In this document: piece after piece, positions 27,715 through 36,449 of the stretch | How positions within the stretch are numbered: the stretch's first letter is position 1 | How the letters are laid out: each line of letters opens with the position of its first letter | DNA from: Pseudomonadota bacterium | GTDB lineage: Bacteria > Pseudomonadota > Alphaproteobacteria > Rhizobiales > Beijerinckiaceae | Assembly (NCBI GenBank): GCA_021781815.1 | Contig: JAJXWB010000016.1 | Span: 18,128-82,127 of the forward strand | Direction: 5' to 3' | Length of the DNA: 64,000 bases | Program-made: the position numbers and the translations under genes | The notes under the pieces: model-generated | What the model saw: only the letters and a program-made list of their open reading frames with translations | Told to the model about the DNA's origin: nothing | The model's database searches: none

Positions 27715-27861
27715 ATGGCGAACGACGTTGCCGCGAGCGGCCATCCGGACATGGACTACGCCGAACATGACCGCACTTACGCAATGTTCGTTACGCTCTT
27801 CAAATGGGGCGCGGTCTTCTGTGCCGCCTGCGTTGTCCTGCTGGCCGTCCTGACCCTCTGA
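27715..27861 (+). CDS. aa3-type cytochrome c oxidase subunit IV (small membrane subunit)
   Basis: 48 residues with a hydrophilic start (MANDVAASGHPDMDYAEHDRTY) and one membrane helix (WGAVFCAACVVLLAVLTL). This is the bacterial aa3-oxidase subunit IV family; the Y-x-x-H-x-x-T-Y segment before the helix is its hallmark. The start at 27715 has GAGGGGA just upstream, and the longer frame from 27643 lacks family similarity. The gene is 72 bases before pntAA on the same strand, an arrangement I believe to be common in Rhizobiales, so the two respiratory functions may be co-expressed. Confidence 0.8.
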   Translation: MANDVAASGHPDMDYAEHDRTYAMFVTLFKWGAVFCAACVVLLAVLTL

Positions 27862-27933
27862 CGCATCCCGCCGCGCCGAAATGCCGCGGTCTTCGGCCGC
27901 GGTCGCATCGGCTTGGGCGAACCGGAGTTCCCG

Positions 27934-29079
27934 ATGCGCATCGCCGTACCCAGTGAAACCGATTCCGCCGAGCCGCGCGTCGCCGCGACGCCCGAAACGG
28001 TGAAAAAATTCAAGGCTCTCGGAGCCGAGATCGTCGTCCAGAAGGGCGCCGGCTTCAAGTCTGGCGTACTCGACGCCGATTATGAGGCCGCCGGCGCGAG
28101 TCTGGCGGCCGATGCAGCCGCGACCGTGGCCGACGCCGACGTCGTGTTGCGCGTCCGCCGCCCGACGCCAGCCGAAATTGCGGGCGCAAGGCCGGGCGCA
28201 GCGATCATCGCCATCATGGATCCCTATGGCCACGAGGCCGAGCTCGGCGATCTCGCCAAGTCCGGCGCGTCGACCTTTGCGATGGAGCTGATGCCGCGCA
28301 TCACGCGCGCGCAGGTGATGGACGTGCTGTCGTCGCAGGCCAACCTCGCGGGCTATCGCGCCGTCATCGACGGCGCCGCCGAATACGGCCGCGCCCTGCC
28401 GATGATGATGACTGCGGCCGGCACCGTGCCCGCGGCGAAAATGTTCATCATGGGCGTCGGCGTCGCCGGCCTGCAGGCGATCGCCACGGCGCGCCGTCTC
28501 GGCGGAATCGTGACCGCGACCGACGTGCGCCCGGCCACCAAGGAACAGGTCGAATCGCTCGGCGCGAAATTCCTCGCCGTCGAGGACGACGAGTTCAAGC
28601 AGGCCCAGACCGCAGGCGGCTACGCCAAGGAAATGAGCAAGGACTATCAGGCCAAGCAGGCTGCGCTGACCGCCACCCACATCGCCAAGCAGGACATCGT
28701 CATCACGACGGCCCTGATCCCCGGACGTCCGGCGCCGAAGCTGATCTCGGCCGATATGGTCAAATCGATGCGGCCGGGCTCGGTCATCATCGATCTTGCC
28801 GCCGAGCGTGGCGGCAATTGCGAACTGACACGGCCCGGCGAAACCGTCGTGACGGAAAACGGCGTGAAGATCTGCGGCGCGCTCAACATCGCCGGACGCC
28901 TCGCGGCCACCGCGTCCCAGCTCTACGCCAAGAACCTGTTCGCCTTCGTCGAGACGATGATCGACAAGGAGACGAAATCGCTCGCGATCAAGTGGGACGA
29001 CGAACTGGTCAAGGCGACCAACCTCACGAAGGACGGCGCAATCGTCCATCCGAACTTCGGCGGCGCGGCGGCGGCGTGA
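27934..29079 (+). CDS. pntAA: NAD(P) transhydrogenase subunit alpha part 1
   Basis: 381 residues, the soluble NAD(H)-binding domain I of the proton-translocating transhydrogenase of the split Rhodospirillum type. It starts MRIAVPSETDSAEPRVAATPETV and carries the GVGVAGLQAIATARRLGGIVTATDVR nucleotide-binding region and a mobile loop around residues 220-240. It transfers hydride from NADH to NADP+ together with PntAB and PntB, fuelling NADPH supply. The ATG at 27934 matches family starts; an upstream TTG at 27913 would add seven residues. Confidence 0.93.
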   Translation: MRIAVPSETDSAEPRVAATPETVKKFKALGAEIVVQKGAGFKSGVLDADYEAAGASLAADAAATVADADVVLRVRRPTPAEIAGARPGAAIIAIMDPYGHEAELGDLAKSGASTFAMELMPRITRAQVMDVLSSQANLAGYRAVIDGAAEYGRALPMMMTAAGTVPAAKMFIMGVGVAGLQAIATARRLGGIVTATDVRPATKEQVESLGAKFLAVEDDEFKQAQTAGGYAKEMSKDYQAKQAALTATHIAKQDIVITTALIPGRPAPKLISADMVKSMRPGSVIIDLAAERGGNCELTRPGETVVTENGVKICGALNIAGRLAATASQLYAKNLFAFVETMIDKETKSLAIKWDDELVKATNLTKDGAIVHPNFGGAAAA

Positions 29080-29127
29080 GCCGCATGTCCCGCCTGATGT
29101 TTCCAGCGCACAAGAGAGGCGCGATCC

Positions 29128-29574
29128 ATGGCTGATACTTCCCAACAACTTCTGGACAAGGCGCAGGCTGCGGCGGAGGCCGCGCGGCAGGCGGCAGACG
29201 CGGCGCACAGCTATGCCGATCAGGTCGCGGCGCTCGCGGGCGCGGCGGGACACGCCGCGTCCGGCGGGGCGATCGATCCCTTCGTCTTCCGCCTCGCAAT
29301 TTTCGCCCTGGCTGTGTTCGTCGGCTATTATGTCGTGTGGTCAGTGACGCCGGCGCTGCACACACCGCTGATGTCGGTCACCAACGCAATTTCCTCGGTC
29401 ATCGTGGTCGGCGCCCTGCTCTCGGTCGGCGTCGACGCCTCGACCGTCGGCGACGACGGCCCGCTCTGGGCGCGCGCTTTCGGCTTCATCGCGCTCATCC
29501 TCGCTTCGGTGAACATATTCGGCGGCTTCCTCGTCACCGAACGCATGCTCTCCATGTACAAGAAGAAGGGCTGA
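29128..29574 (+). CDS. pntAB: NAD(P) transhydrogenase subunit alpha part 2
   Basis: 148 residues. An Ala-rich soluble helix ([26 protein letters not shown]) is followed by four hydrophobic segments, the usual membrane part of the alpha polypeptide in three-subunit transhydrogenases. With PntB it forms the proton channel. It lies 48 bases after pntAA and 4 bases before pntB. Confidence 0.92.
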   Translation: MADTSQQLLDKAQAAAEAARQAADAAHSYADQVAALAGAAGHAASGGAIDPFVFRLAIFALAVFVGYYVVWSVTPALHTPLMSVTNAISSVIVVGALLSVGVDASTVGDDGPLWARAFGFIALILASVNIFGGFLVTERMLSMYKKKG

Positions 29575-29578
29575 CGCG

Positions 29579-30982
29579 ATGAACGCCAATCTCGCAGCCG
29601 TCCTGTATCTCGTCTCGGGCGTTCTCTTCATCCTCGCCCTGCGCGGACTGTCGTCTCCCTCGACCTCGCGTCAGGGAAACCGTTACGGCATGATCGGCAT
29701 GGCGATCGCCATTCTGACAACGCTCGCCTACCAGATCCCCGCCGGCATCTCTGCCTGGCTGCTCGTGATCGTCGGCATGGCGATCGGCGGCGGTTTCGGC
29801 GCCGTGCTCGCCCGCCGCATCGAAATGACGAAGATGCCGCAGCTCGTGGCTTTCTTCCATTCGCTCGTAGGTCTCGCCGCGGTGCTGGTCGCCGCCGGCG
29901 CGCTCTATGCCCCGCAGGCCTTCGGCATCGGCACGGTCGAGCACATCCATAGCGCAAGCCTCGTCGAAATGTCGCTTGGCGCAGCGATCGGCGCCATCAC
30001 CTTCACGGGTTCGGTCATCGCCTTCGCCAAGCTCGACGGCCGCATGTCCGGCGCGCCGATCCTGCTTCCGCAGCGCCATCTCATCAACATCGCTCTGGCT
30101 GCGGCGCTGGTCGTGCTGATCGCCATCTTCATGGGAACGGCGAGCCATTTCCTGTTCTTCGTGATGGTGGCCATTGCGCTCGTGATCGGCGTCACGCTCA
30201 TCATCCCGATTGGCGGCGCCGACATGCCCGTCGTCGTGTCGATGCTCAACTCCTATTCGGGCTGGGCGGCCGCAGGCATCGGCTTCACGCTCGGCAATCT
30301 CGCGCTGATCATCACCGGCGCGCTGGTCGGCTCGTCGGGCGCGATCCTGTCCTACATCATGTGCAAGGCGATGAACCGCTCGTTCTTCTCCGTCATTCTC
30401 GGCGGCTTCGGCGGCGAGACGGCGGCGGCGGGCGCGGGCGTGGTCGAGACGCGCCCGGTCAAGCAGGGCTCGGCGGAGGACGCCGCCTACATCATGCAGA
30501 ATGCGTCCAAGGTCATCATCGTGCCGGGCTACGGCATGGCTGTCGCGCAGGCGCAGCACGCGCTGCGCGAAATGGCCGACGTGCTGAAGAAGGAAGGCGT
30601 CGACGTCAAATACGCTATCCATCCGGTCGCCGGCCGCATGCCCGGCCATATGAACGTGCTGCTGGCCGAAGCCAACGTGCCCTATGACGAGGTGTTCGAA
30701 CTCGAGGACATCAACTCCGAATTTGGACAGGCGGATGTGGCTTTCGTCATCGGCGCCAATGACGTGACCAACCCCGCGGCCAAGACCGATCCGAAATCGC
30801 CGATCTACGGCATGCCCATCCTCGACGTCGAAAAGGCCAAGACCGTTCTGTTCATCAAGCGCGGCATGGGCTCGGGCTATGCCGGCGTCGAGAACGAATT
30901 GTTCTTCCGCGACAACACGATGATGCTGTTCGGCGATGCCAAGAAGGTGACGGAAGCCATTCTCAAGTCGCTCTCGCACTAG
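29579..30982 (+). CDS. pntB: NAD(P) transhydrogenase subunit beta
   Basis: 467 residues. The N-terminal half has eight or nine membrane helices; the C-terminal domain III binds NADP(H), with IIVPGYGMAVAQAQHALREMAD and the GRMPGHMNVLLAEANVPYD loop clearly visible. It is the last gene of the operon, followed by a good terminator. Full length and intact. Confidence 0.94.
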   Translation: MNANLAAVLYLVSGVLFILALRGLSSPSTSRQGNRYGMIGMAIAILTTLAYQIPAGISAWLLVIVGMAIGGGFGAVLARRIEMTKMPQLVAFFHSLVGLAAVLVAAGALYAPQAFGIGTVEHIHSASLVEMSLGAAIGAITFTGSVIAFAKLDGRMSGAPILLPQRHLINIALAAALVVLIAIFMGTASHFLFFVMVAIALVIGVTLIIPIGGADMPVVVSMLNSYSGWAAAGIGFTLGNLALIITGALVGSSGAILSYIMCKAMNRSFFSVILGGFGGETAAAGAGVVETRPVKQGSAEDAAYIMQNASKVIIVPGYGMAVAQAQHALREMADVLKKEGVDVKYAIHPVAGRMPGHMNVLLAEANVPYDEVFELEDINSEFGQADVAFVIGANDVTNPAAKTDPKSPIYGMPILDVEKAKTVLFIKRGMGSGYAGVENELFFRDNTMMLFGDAKKVTEAILKSLSH

Positions 30983-31007
30983 AACGGCGACCTTCAAACG
31001 AAACTCC

Positions 31008-31029
31008 GGGCGGCGTGAGCCGCCCTTTT
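31008..31029 (+). terminator. Rho-independent terminator after pntB
   Basis: The perfect stem GGGCGGC / GCCGCCC around a GTGA loop (31008-31025) is followed by TTTTCGTTT. It lies 25 bases beyond the pntB stop. Confidence 0.8.
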
Positions 31030-31097
31030 CGTTTCCGCGCGTGGACAGCGGGCGCCTTTGCTCCATATTGACGACCACGAATTCGCGAACGGACAGC

Positions 31098-31991
31098 ATG
31101 GCGGCGGACACGGCGAAGATCGCAGACGGCGACGAGACGGCGGCGCAACCGCAGCCTGTCCGGCGCGCCGGTTGGGCGCGCGGCGGCCGCATCGCGCTGG
31201 CGCTCGCGCTCCTTGCGCTTGCGGTCTATCTCGCGCCTCTCGCCTGGCTCAGCATCATCCAGCGCCAGATCGTCTTCCCGCGGTCGACGACCAATGTCGC
31301 GCCCGCCGACGCCGGCCTGCCCTGGGCGCGCGAAGTGCGGGTGGAGACCGACGATGGCGAATCTCTCGTCGGCTGGTTCATTCCCCCCGAGACAGGCAAG
31401 CCCTTCCTGATCTACCTGCACGGCAACGCCGGCACGCTGAAGGGCCGGGCGGCGCGGCTGCGGACGCTGACGGACGATGGCGCGGGCCTGCTGGCGATCG
31501 AGTGGCGTGGCTATGGCGGCTCGACAGGCGCACCGTCCCAGTCCGGGTTGCAGCGCGATGCGCTGGCGGCCTACGACTACGCCATCGCCTCCGGCGCCGA
31601 CCCGAAGGACATCGTGCCCATCGGCGAATCACTCGGCACGGGTTTGGCGATCTGGCTCGCCGGCCAGCGACAGGTCGCCGGTCTCGTGCTCGATTCGCCC
31701 TATTCCTCGATCGTCGGCGTCGGCGCGTCGCGCTACTGGATGTATCCCGTGCGCCTGGTGACGCGCGATCCGTTTCCGGCCATCGACTGGGTCCGGCGCG
31801 TCCATGTGCCGATCTTCGCGGTCGCCGGCGACGACGACCACGTGATCCCCATTTCATCCGCGCAGGAAGTGTTGGCCGCCGCAAGCGAGCCAAAGACCTT
31901 TGTCGTCGTTCCCGGAGCCGACCACGTCGTGCTGGCGCGGCCGGAGATCATGAAGCAGGCGAAGGCGTTTATCGCCGCCGTGGCGAAGTAG
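31098..31991 (+). CDS. Membrane-anchored alpha/beta hydrolase
   Basis: 297 residues. An N-terminal membrane anchor (RIALALALLALAVYLAPLAWL) is followed by an alpha/beta-hydrolase domain facing the periplasm. The oxyanion segment YLHGNAG, nucleophile elbow GESLGTG (Ser), acid in AGDDDHV and a late catalytic His (GADHVVL) complete the triad. It resembles the BEM46/ABHD13 group, whose substrates are poorly known. The ATG at 31098 (MAADTAK) is preferred to an upstream one at 31041. Confidence 0.83.
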   Translation: MAADTAKIADGDETAAQPQPVRRAGWARGGRIALALALLALAVYLAPLAWLSIIQRQIVFPRSTTNVAPADAGLPWAREVRVETDDGESLVGWFIPPETGKPFLIYLHGNAGTLKGRAARLRTLTDDGAGLLAIEWRGYGGSTGAPSQSGLQRDALAAYDYAIASGADPKDIVPIGESLGTGLAIWLAGQRQVAGLVLDSPYSSIVGVGASRYWMYPVRLVTRDPFPAIDWVRRVHVPIFAVAGDDDHVIPISSAQEVLAAASEPKTFVVVPGADHVVLARPEIMKQAKAFIAAVAK

Positions 31992-31999
31992 GCGAACGA

Positions 32000-32905
32000 C
32001 TAGACCCTGACCCGGCTCGCGCCGTCGCGGGCGATCCTGTTGTTCGGATCGATCACCAGCGCGCGCTGATAGGACTCGGCGGCCTTCATGCGGTTGCCGC
32101 TCTTTTCATAGGCGAGTCCGAGGCCCGCCCAGCCATCGGCATTGCGATTGTCCACATTGAGCGATGCGTTGAAGTCCTCGATCGCCAGATTGTACTTACC
32201 GAGCGCGATCAGGCTCTCGCCGCGCGCCTGATAGGGCGCCGCCGCGAAGGGGTCGCGGTCGATGGCGTTGTCGAAATCGGTGACTGCGCGCTGGTGATTG
32301 CCCTCGCGCTGGTAAATCAGGCCCCGCGCATGAAAGGCCTGCGCGTTCTCCGGGTTGAGGCGGATCGCCTGATCCAGGTCCGACAGCGCCTGGTCCAGAT
32401 TGCCTTGCGCGCGCAGAAGATTGGCGCGGCCGACATAGGCGGAGGCATGACGCGGGTTTGCCTCGATGGCGCGGTTGAAATCCGCAAGCGCGGCATCGTT
32501 ACGCCCGATCTGGCGTTCCGCCAGCGCGCGATTGGTATAGGCCGGCGCGTTGTTTGGATCGAGCTTGATCGTCTGGCTGAAGTCCGCGATCGCGTCAGCA
32601 ATACGGCCATTGCGGGCATAGGCGTTGCCGCGCGTCAGGTAGGCTTCGGAACTCTGGGGATTGCGCTGGATGACGTCGGTCAGCGAGTCGATATTGGATT
32701 TGGCCGCAGCCGGGTCGTCCGGCTTCACTTCGGCATATTGGGGGGCGCGGGCATCGACGCCACCGCGTCCGAAGCCGACCGTATCGCAGCCCCCGAGCGC
32801 CGCCGCAAGGCCAAACAGCGACAGCGCGAAAATACCCCGACCAAGCGGGAAGCCACCCAACGCTGAAAGGCCTATGGTCTGACGGTTGTCAGCACACGAC
32901 GACAT
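32000..32905 (-). CDS. TPR-repeat lipoprotein
   Basis: 301 residues. The signal peptide ends in a lipobox-like L-G-G-C (about residues 37-40), so the protein is probably lipid-anchored. At least six tetratricopeptide repeats follow, with recurring A-Y-x-x-R-G-x-x-Y and A-I-x-D-F-x-x-A-I-x-x-x-P patterns. It probably scaffolds an envelope complex; an NlpI-like role is possible but not shown. The ATG at 32905 is preceded by GAAGGGG. It is convergent with the hydrolase gene. Confidence 0.85.
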   Translation of the reverse strand: MSSCADNRQTIGLSALGGFPLGRGIFALSLFGLAAALGGCDTVGFGRGGVDARAPQYAEVKPDDPAAAKSNIDSLTDVIQRNPQSSEAYLTRGNAYARNGRIADAIADFSQTIKLDPNNAPAYTNRALAERQIGRNDAALADFNRAIEANPRHASAYVGRANLLRAQGNLDQALSDLDQAIRLNPENAQAFHARGLIYQREGNHQRAVTDFDNAIDRDPFAAAPYQARGESLIALGKYNLAIEDFNASLNVDNRNADGWAGLGLAYEKSGNRMKAAESYQRALVIDPNNRIARDGASRVRV

Positions 32906-33040
32906 TGCGACCCCTTCGAGCGTTGACCGTTCCGGCAGCGATGCCCTTTCGCCAGCCAAATGGGGCGAGATCAGGGACAGTCGGGCGCAAACTCGGAGGA
33001 AACGGTCAACAATCCCTTAACAGCGTCTCAAAAGACACAG

Positions 33041-33062
33041 GCCCCGGTCGGTCGACCGGGCC
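33041..33062 (-). terminator. Candidate terminator after rpsU
   Basis: Read on the minus strand, a long GC stem (GGCCCGGTCGACCGACCGGGGCC) is followed within a few bases by TCTTTT. It lies about 15 bases after the rpsU stop and before the TPR gene. Confidence 0.5.
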
Positions 33063-33077
33063 ACGGGCGGATCCGGA

Positions 33078-33320
33078 TCAGCGCGGCGCGCCGAACATCG
33101 GCTTCGGCTTTGACGGGAGCAAGCCCTCACGCTGCATCTTCTTGCGCGCGAGCTTGCGCGCGCGGCGAACGGCCTCGGCCTTTTCGCGGGCGCGTTTTTC
33201 GGACGGCTTCTCGTAATGGCCGCGAAGCTTCATTTCGCGAAAGATGCCTTCGCGTTGCATCTTCTTTTTGAGCGCCTTCAGCGCCTGATCGACATTGTTG
33301 TCGCGAACGAGAACTTGCAC
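33078..33320 (-). CDS. rpsU: 30S ribosomal protein S21
   Basis: 80 residues. The family N-terminus [25 protein letters not shown] and the basic helix [15 protein letters not shown] are unmistakable; the short Pro/Lys tail ([11 protein letters not shown]) is usual for alphaproteobacteria. The GTG at 33320 is decided by a perfect AGGAGGT four bases upstream; the longer frame from 33368 is not a family start. Confidence 0.93.
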   Translation of the reverse strand: MQVLVRDNNVDQALKALKKKMQREGIFREMKLRGHYEKPSEKRAREKAEAVRRARKLARKKMQREGLLPSKPKPMFGAPR

Positions 33321-33583
33321 CGGACCTCCTGTATGGGCCTCAACAGCCAGAATTCTGGAAACACGCAACCGCCCGCGCCCGCAAGGGCGCAGCGGTGAAG
33401 GGCTGGCGATTAACAGAATCCCGGAGTTTTGTCCATCGCTTCACCGTAAGAGATTCCGGTAGGGCCGCATGGCGCCTGCGCCCAATGGAGTCTGTTTCCA
33501 AACAGCCGCCGAACGGATATGTCTGGCGAGGAATAGCCGCGCCGAAGCTGCGCGGCGCAAACGGCCTTTGGCCTGGGCGATCG

Positions 33584-33913
33584 ATGCTTGATCTCGCGCA
33601 TAAGATCAGCGCTCTCAAACAGCGCCAGAGCGAATTGGACGATCTCGTCTCCACCGCCGATTCCCGGCTCGATCTGTTGCTGAACGAGCAGATGTGCGAC
33701 GCCGATCCCGCCCGTCGCGCCCTCGCTGCGACCATTGCGCGACAATATTTGTCGCTTGGCGACCTGCTGTATCAACTGGGCGAAGTCAGCGCACGGCTGG
33801 ACGACGCGGAAAGTCTCGCCGGCGCGCTGAAGGAGGCGGCGGTCTCGACGCCGATTCTGCAAAAGCTCCGCCTGCGCAACGCCGCAACCAGGGCCTCGCC
33901 GAAAGCGGATTGA
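33584..33913 (+). CDS. Hypothetical coiled-coil protein
   Basis: About 109 residues if translation starts at the ATG at 33584 (MLDLAHKISALKQRQSELDD). The heptad-like Leu spacing through the first 80 residues suggests a helical hairpin. I do not recognise a family. In-frame ATGs at 33395 and 33485 would add up to 63 residues of unlike composition. It is divergent from rpsU and ends 27 bases from the convergent purK stop. Confidence 0.5.
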   Translation: MLDLAHKISALKQRQSELDDLVSTADSRLDLLLNEQMCDADPARRALAATIARQYLSLGDLLYQLGEVSARLDDAESLAGALKEAAVSTPILQKLRLRNAATRASPKAD

Positions 33914-33940
33914 AGCGTCTCGACGCCGCCACCCCGGGCC

Positions 33941-35041
33941 TTAAGGATAAACCCGTGTCACATGCCCCATTTTCCGGCCGGGGCGGCTCTCCGCCTTGCC
34001 GTAGAGGTGCAGGCATGCGCCCGGTTCCGTCAGCAGCGCGCGCCACTGCTCGACCTGATCGCCGATCAGATTGCGCATCTCGATCCGGCCGCGCCGTTTC
34101 GGCGACCCCAGCGGCCAGCCCGCGATCGCGCGAACATGCTGTTCGAATTGCGAGGTTTCCGCGCCGTCGGTCGTCCAGTGGCCGGAATTGTGGACGCGCG
34201 GGGCAATCTCGTTGACCACCACCCGCTCGCGGCGGACGCCAGCGGGGTCGGTTTCCGCGACCAGAAACATCTCGACCGCGATCACGCCGACATAGTCCAG
34301 CGCGTCGAGGATTTTGTGCGTGATCTCCATCGCCTCGGCCGCCGTCTCTGGCGCCATGTGCGCGGGCGCGCGGGTGAGCGAGAGGATGTGATTCTCGTGC
34401 TCGTTCTCGCAGACGTCGAACGCAGCGAAGGCGCCGTCGAGCCCGCGCGCGCCGATGACCGAGACTTCCCGCTCGAAGGCGACGAAGCCCTCCAGGATGC
34501 AGGGCGCGCCGCCAAGCGCGCGAAACGCCGCGCCGACGTCCGAGCCTTCGCGCAGTGCGAACTGGCCCTTGCCGTCGTAGCCAAAGCGCCGGGTCTTGAG
34601 GATCGCCGGGCGGCCGAGCTGGCCTATGTGCCGGGCGAGCGCGCCCGCGTTGTCGATAGCCGCATAGGGCGCCGTGGGAATGCCGAGGCCGCGCAGGAAA
34701 TCTTTCTCAACAAGCCTGTCCTGCGTCTTTTCGAGCGCCAGCGGTCCCGGCCGCACCGGTTTTCTCGCGGCCAGAAACGCCGCGGTCGCTGCGGGCACGT
34801 TCTCGAATTCGTAGGTGACGACGTCCACGGCCTCGGCGAAGCGGGCGAGCGCCGCCTCGTCGGTCCATTCGGCGACGGTTGCCGCGGCCGAGACCTGGCA
34901 GGCCGGCTCGCCCGGATGATGCGAGAACACGTGCGTCTTCAGGCCGAGCCGCGCCGCAGCCATGGCGATCATGCGGCCGAGTTGGCCGCCGCCGAGCACG
35001 CCGATCGTGTCGCCCGGCTTCAGCGCGGCTTCAAGCGTCAT
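33941..35041 (-). CDS. purK: 5-(carboxyamino)imidazole ribonucleotide synthase
   Basis: 366 residues of the ATP-grasp superfamily. The N-terminal [20 protein letters not shown], the ATP-grasp segment [16 protein letters not shown] and the [14 protein letters not shown] metal/phosphate motif are all intact. It carboxylates aminoimidazole ribonucleotide with ATP and bicarbonate in purine synthesis. The ATG at 35041 overlaps the end of purE by 11 bases, so the two are coupled. Confidence 0.93.
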   Translation of the reverse strand: MTLEAALKPGDTIGVLGGGQLGRMIAMAAARLGLKTHVFSHHPGEPACQVSAAATVAEWTDEAALARFAEAVDVVTYEFENVPAATAAFLAARKPVRPGPLALEKTQDRLVEKDFLRGLGIPTAPYAAIDNAGALARHIGQLGRPAILKTRRFGYDGKGQFALREGSDVGAAFRALGGAPCILEGFVAFEREVSVIGARGLDGAFAAFDVCENEHENHILSLTRAPAHMAPETAAEAMEITHKILDALDYVGVIAVEMFLVAETDPAGVRRERVVVNEIAPRVHNSGHWTTDGAETSQFEQHVRAIAGWPLGSPKRRGRIEMRNLIGDQVEQWRALLTEPGACLHLYGKAESRPGRKMGHVTRVYP

Positions 35042-35540
35042 CGGATGGCCGTTCTGCAACGGCGTCAGTCTGTTTCGCGCGCCAGGCGTCCAGGCGGCCG
35101 GCAAGCTTTGAATCGTTCAGCGCCAGCACGGCGACGGCAAGCAGCGCGGCGTTGACTGCGCCGGCCTTGCCTATGGCGAGCGCGCCCACGGGAACGCCCG
35201 CGGGCATCTGAACGATCGAGAGCAGGGAATCCTGCCCCGACAGCGCCTTGGACTCGACCGGCACGCCAAACACCGGCAGCGGCGTCATGGACGCCGTCAT
35301 TCCCGGCAGATGCGCGGCGCCGCCGGCGCCGGCGATGACGACCTTGAACCCCGCCGCCCTCGCGTTTCTGGCGAAAGCGACGAGCCGGTCGGGCGTCCGG
35401 TGGGCCGAGACGATGCGCGCATCGAAACCGACGCCGAGCGCGGCCAGGGTTTCAGCGGCGTGCCGCATCGTCGCCCAGTCGGACTGGCTGCCCATGATGA
35501 TGGCGACGGGCTTCTGGGGACTGTCAGGCGTCTGCTGCAC
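35031..35540 (-). CDS. purE: N5-carboxyaminoimidazole ribonucleotide mutase
   Basis: 169 residues. The class I PurE motifs [13 protein letters not shown] (catalytic His), [11 protein letters not shown] and [11 protein letters not shown] are complete. It shifts the carboxylate made by PurK to give CAIR. The start is taken as the GTG at 35540 with GAGG about 9 bases upstream; an ATG frame from 35639 adds an Arg-rich extension not seen in the family. Confidence 0.92.
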   Translation of the reverse strand: MQQTPDSPQKPVAIIMGSQSDWATMRHAAETLAALGVGFDARIVSAHRTPDRLVAFARNARAAGFKVVIAGAGGAAHLPGMTASMTPLPVFGVPVESKALSGQDSLLSIVQMPAGVPVGALAIGKAGAVNAALLAVAVLALNDSKLAGRLDAWRAKQTDAVAERPSDDA

Positions 35541-35631
35541 TGGCGCCTCGCGGCTGGCGACGAAAATGGGCGGATAAACGAAGGCGCGGGCGGTGGCAAG
35601 CGCGCGCGGCGGCGCTGGGCGGATCGCAAGC

Positions 35632-35850
35632 CTACGCAATAATATCCGGCGTCAACTGATCCTCGACAAAGGACAGCCGGTCGCGTAGCGCCAGTTTTCG
35701 CTTTTTCAGGCGCTGAACCTGAAGCTGGTCGCCGGGACCGACGGCGGCCAGCGCGTCGATGGCGGCGTCGAGATCGCGATGCTCCTGGCGCAGGCGTTCG
35801 AGTTCTGCTTCGAGCGCATCGCGTTCCTCGTCTGAAATTTTCGGGGGCAT
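35632..35850 (-). CDS. YdcH/DUF465 family small coiled-coil protein
   Basis: 72 residues ([20 protein letters not shown], then [19 protein letters not shown]). The two charged helices with the KKRKL-x-L-x-D turn are the DUF465 signature. Function unknown; members often lie next to purE. The TTG four codons upstream (35862) is an alternative start. A second paralogue lies divergently at 36116. Confidence 0.78.
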   Translation of the reverse strand: MPPKISDEERDALEAELERLRQEHRDLDAAIDALAAVGPGDQLQVQRLKKRKLALRDRLSFVEDQLTPDIIA

Positions 35851-36115
35851 GAGATCCGGCAAAATGGTGCGGGCGAACCTCGCCCGACGTGTATCGGGAT
35901 GCAGATAACGTTTCGCACATCGCCTGTCAGCGACGACGATGAATTATCGCCCTGACCGCGCATCGCGGCAAGCGCTTCGTTTACCTTTGCTGCGACGCCG
36001 CGCCGCAGCATTCAGTCCCCATTAAATTTGATTGACGTCCGCCGCACAAATCGCTTGCGCGCCTCTTCGCGTATGTCATGATTTCGTCGTATGCGACCTA
36101 TCAAGGAGGAGCCGC

Positions 36116-36304
36116 ATGTCGTTGCAAGCCCATCTCGCCGAACTTGAGCGCCGTCACAAATCGCTCGAGAGCGAAATCGAGAAGGAATCTCTTCGCCCCG
36201 CCACGAATGAGGCGCATTTGCACGAGCTGAAGAAGAAAAAGCTGCGACTTAAGGACGAGATCACGAAGCTGAAATCGGACGGACAGGAGGATACTGTCCA
36301 CTGA
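36116..36304 (+). CDS. YdcH/DUF465 family small protein, second copy
   Basis: 62 residues (MSLQAHLAELERRHKSLESE, then HELKKKKLRLKDEITKL). It has the same helix-KKKKL-x-L-KDEI pattern as the divergent copy at 35632. The ATG is decided by a very strong AAGGAGGAG seven bases upstream. It is a single-gene transcript ending in a clear terminator. Confidence 0.82.
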   Translation: MSLQAHLAELERRHKSLESEIEKESLRPATNEAHLHELKKKKLRLKDEITKLKSDGQEDTVH

Positions 36305-36340
36305 TCCGCGGAACCGGCTCCGGCCGCCGGCGAAATCAAA

Positions 36341-36377
36341 ATCCCCGGTCCGCGTCGCTCGCGGCCGGGGATTTTTG
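36341..36377 (+). terminator. Rho-independent terminator after the DUF465 gene
   Basis: The stem ATCCCCGG ... CCGGGGAT, with a GC-rich inner part, is followed by TTTTTG. It lies 37 bases after the stop. Confidence 0.82.
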
Positions 36378-36449
36378 TTGCGCAAACTTTGGCGCGCCAT
36401 GTTCGTCCACCCGCGCCGCGCGGTCAGCAATCCGCGGCGCAGCGCAAGC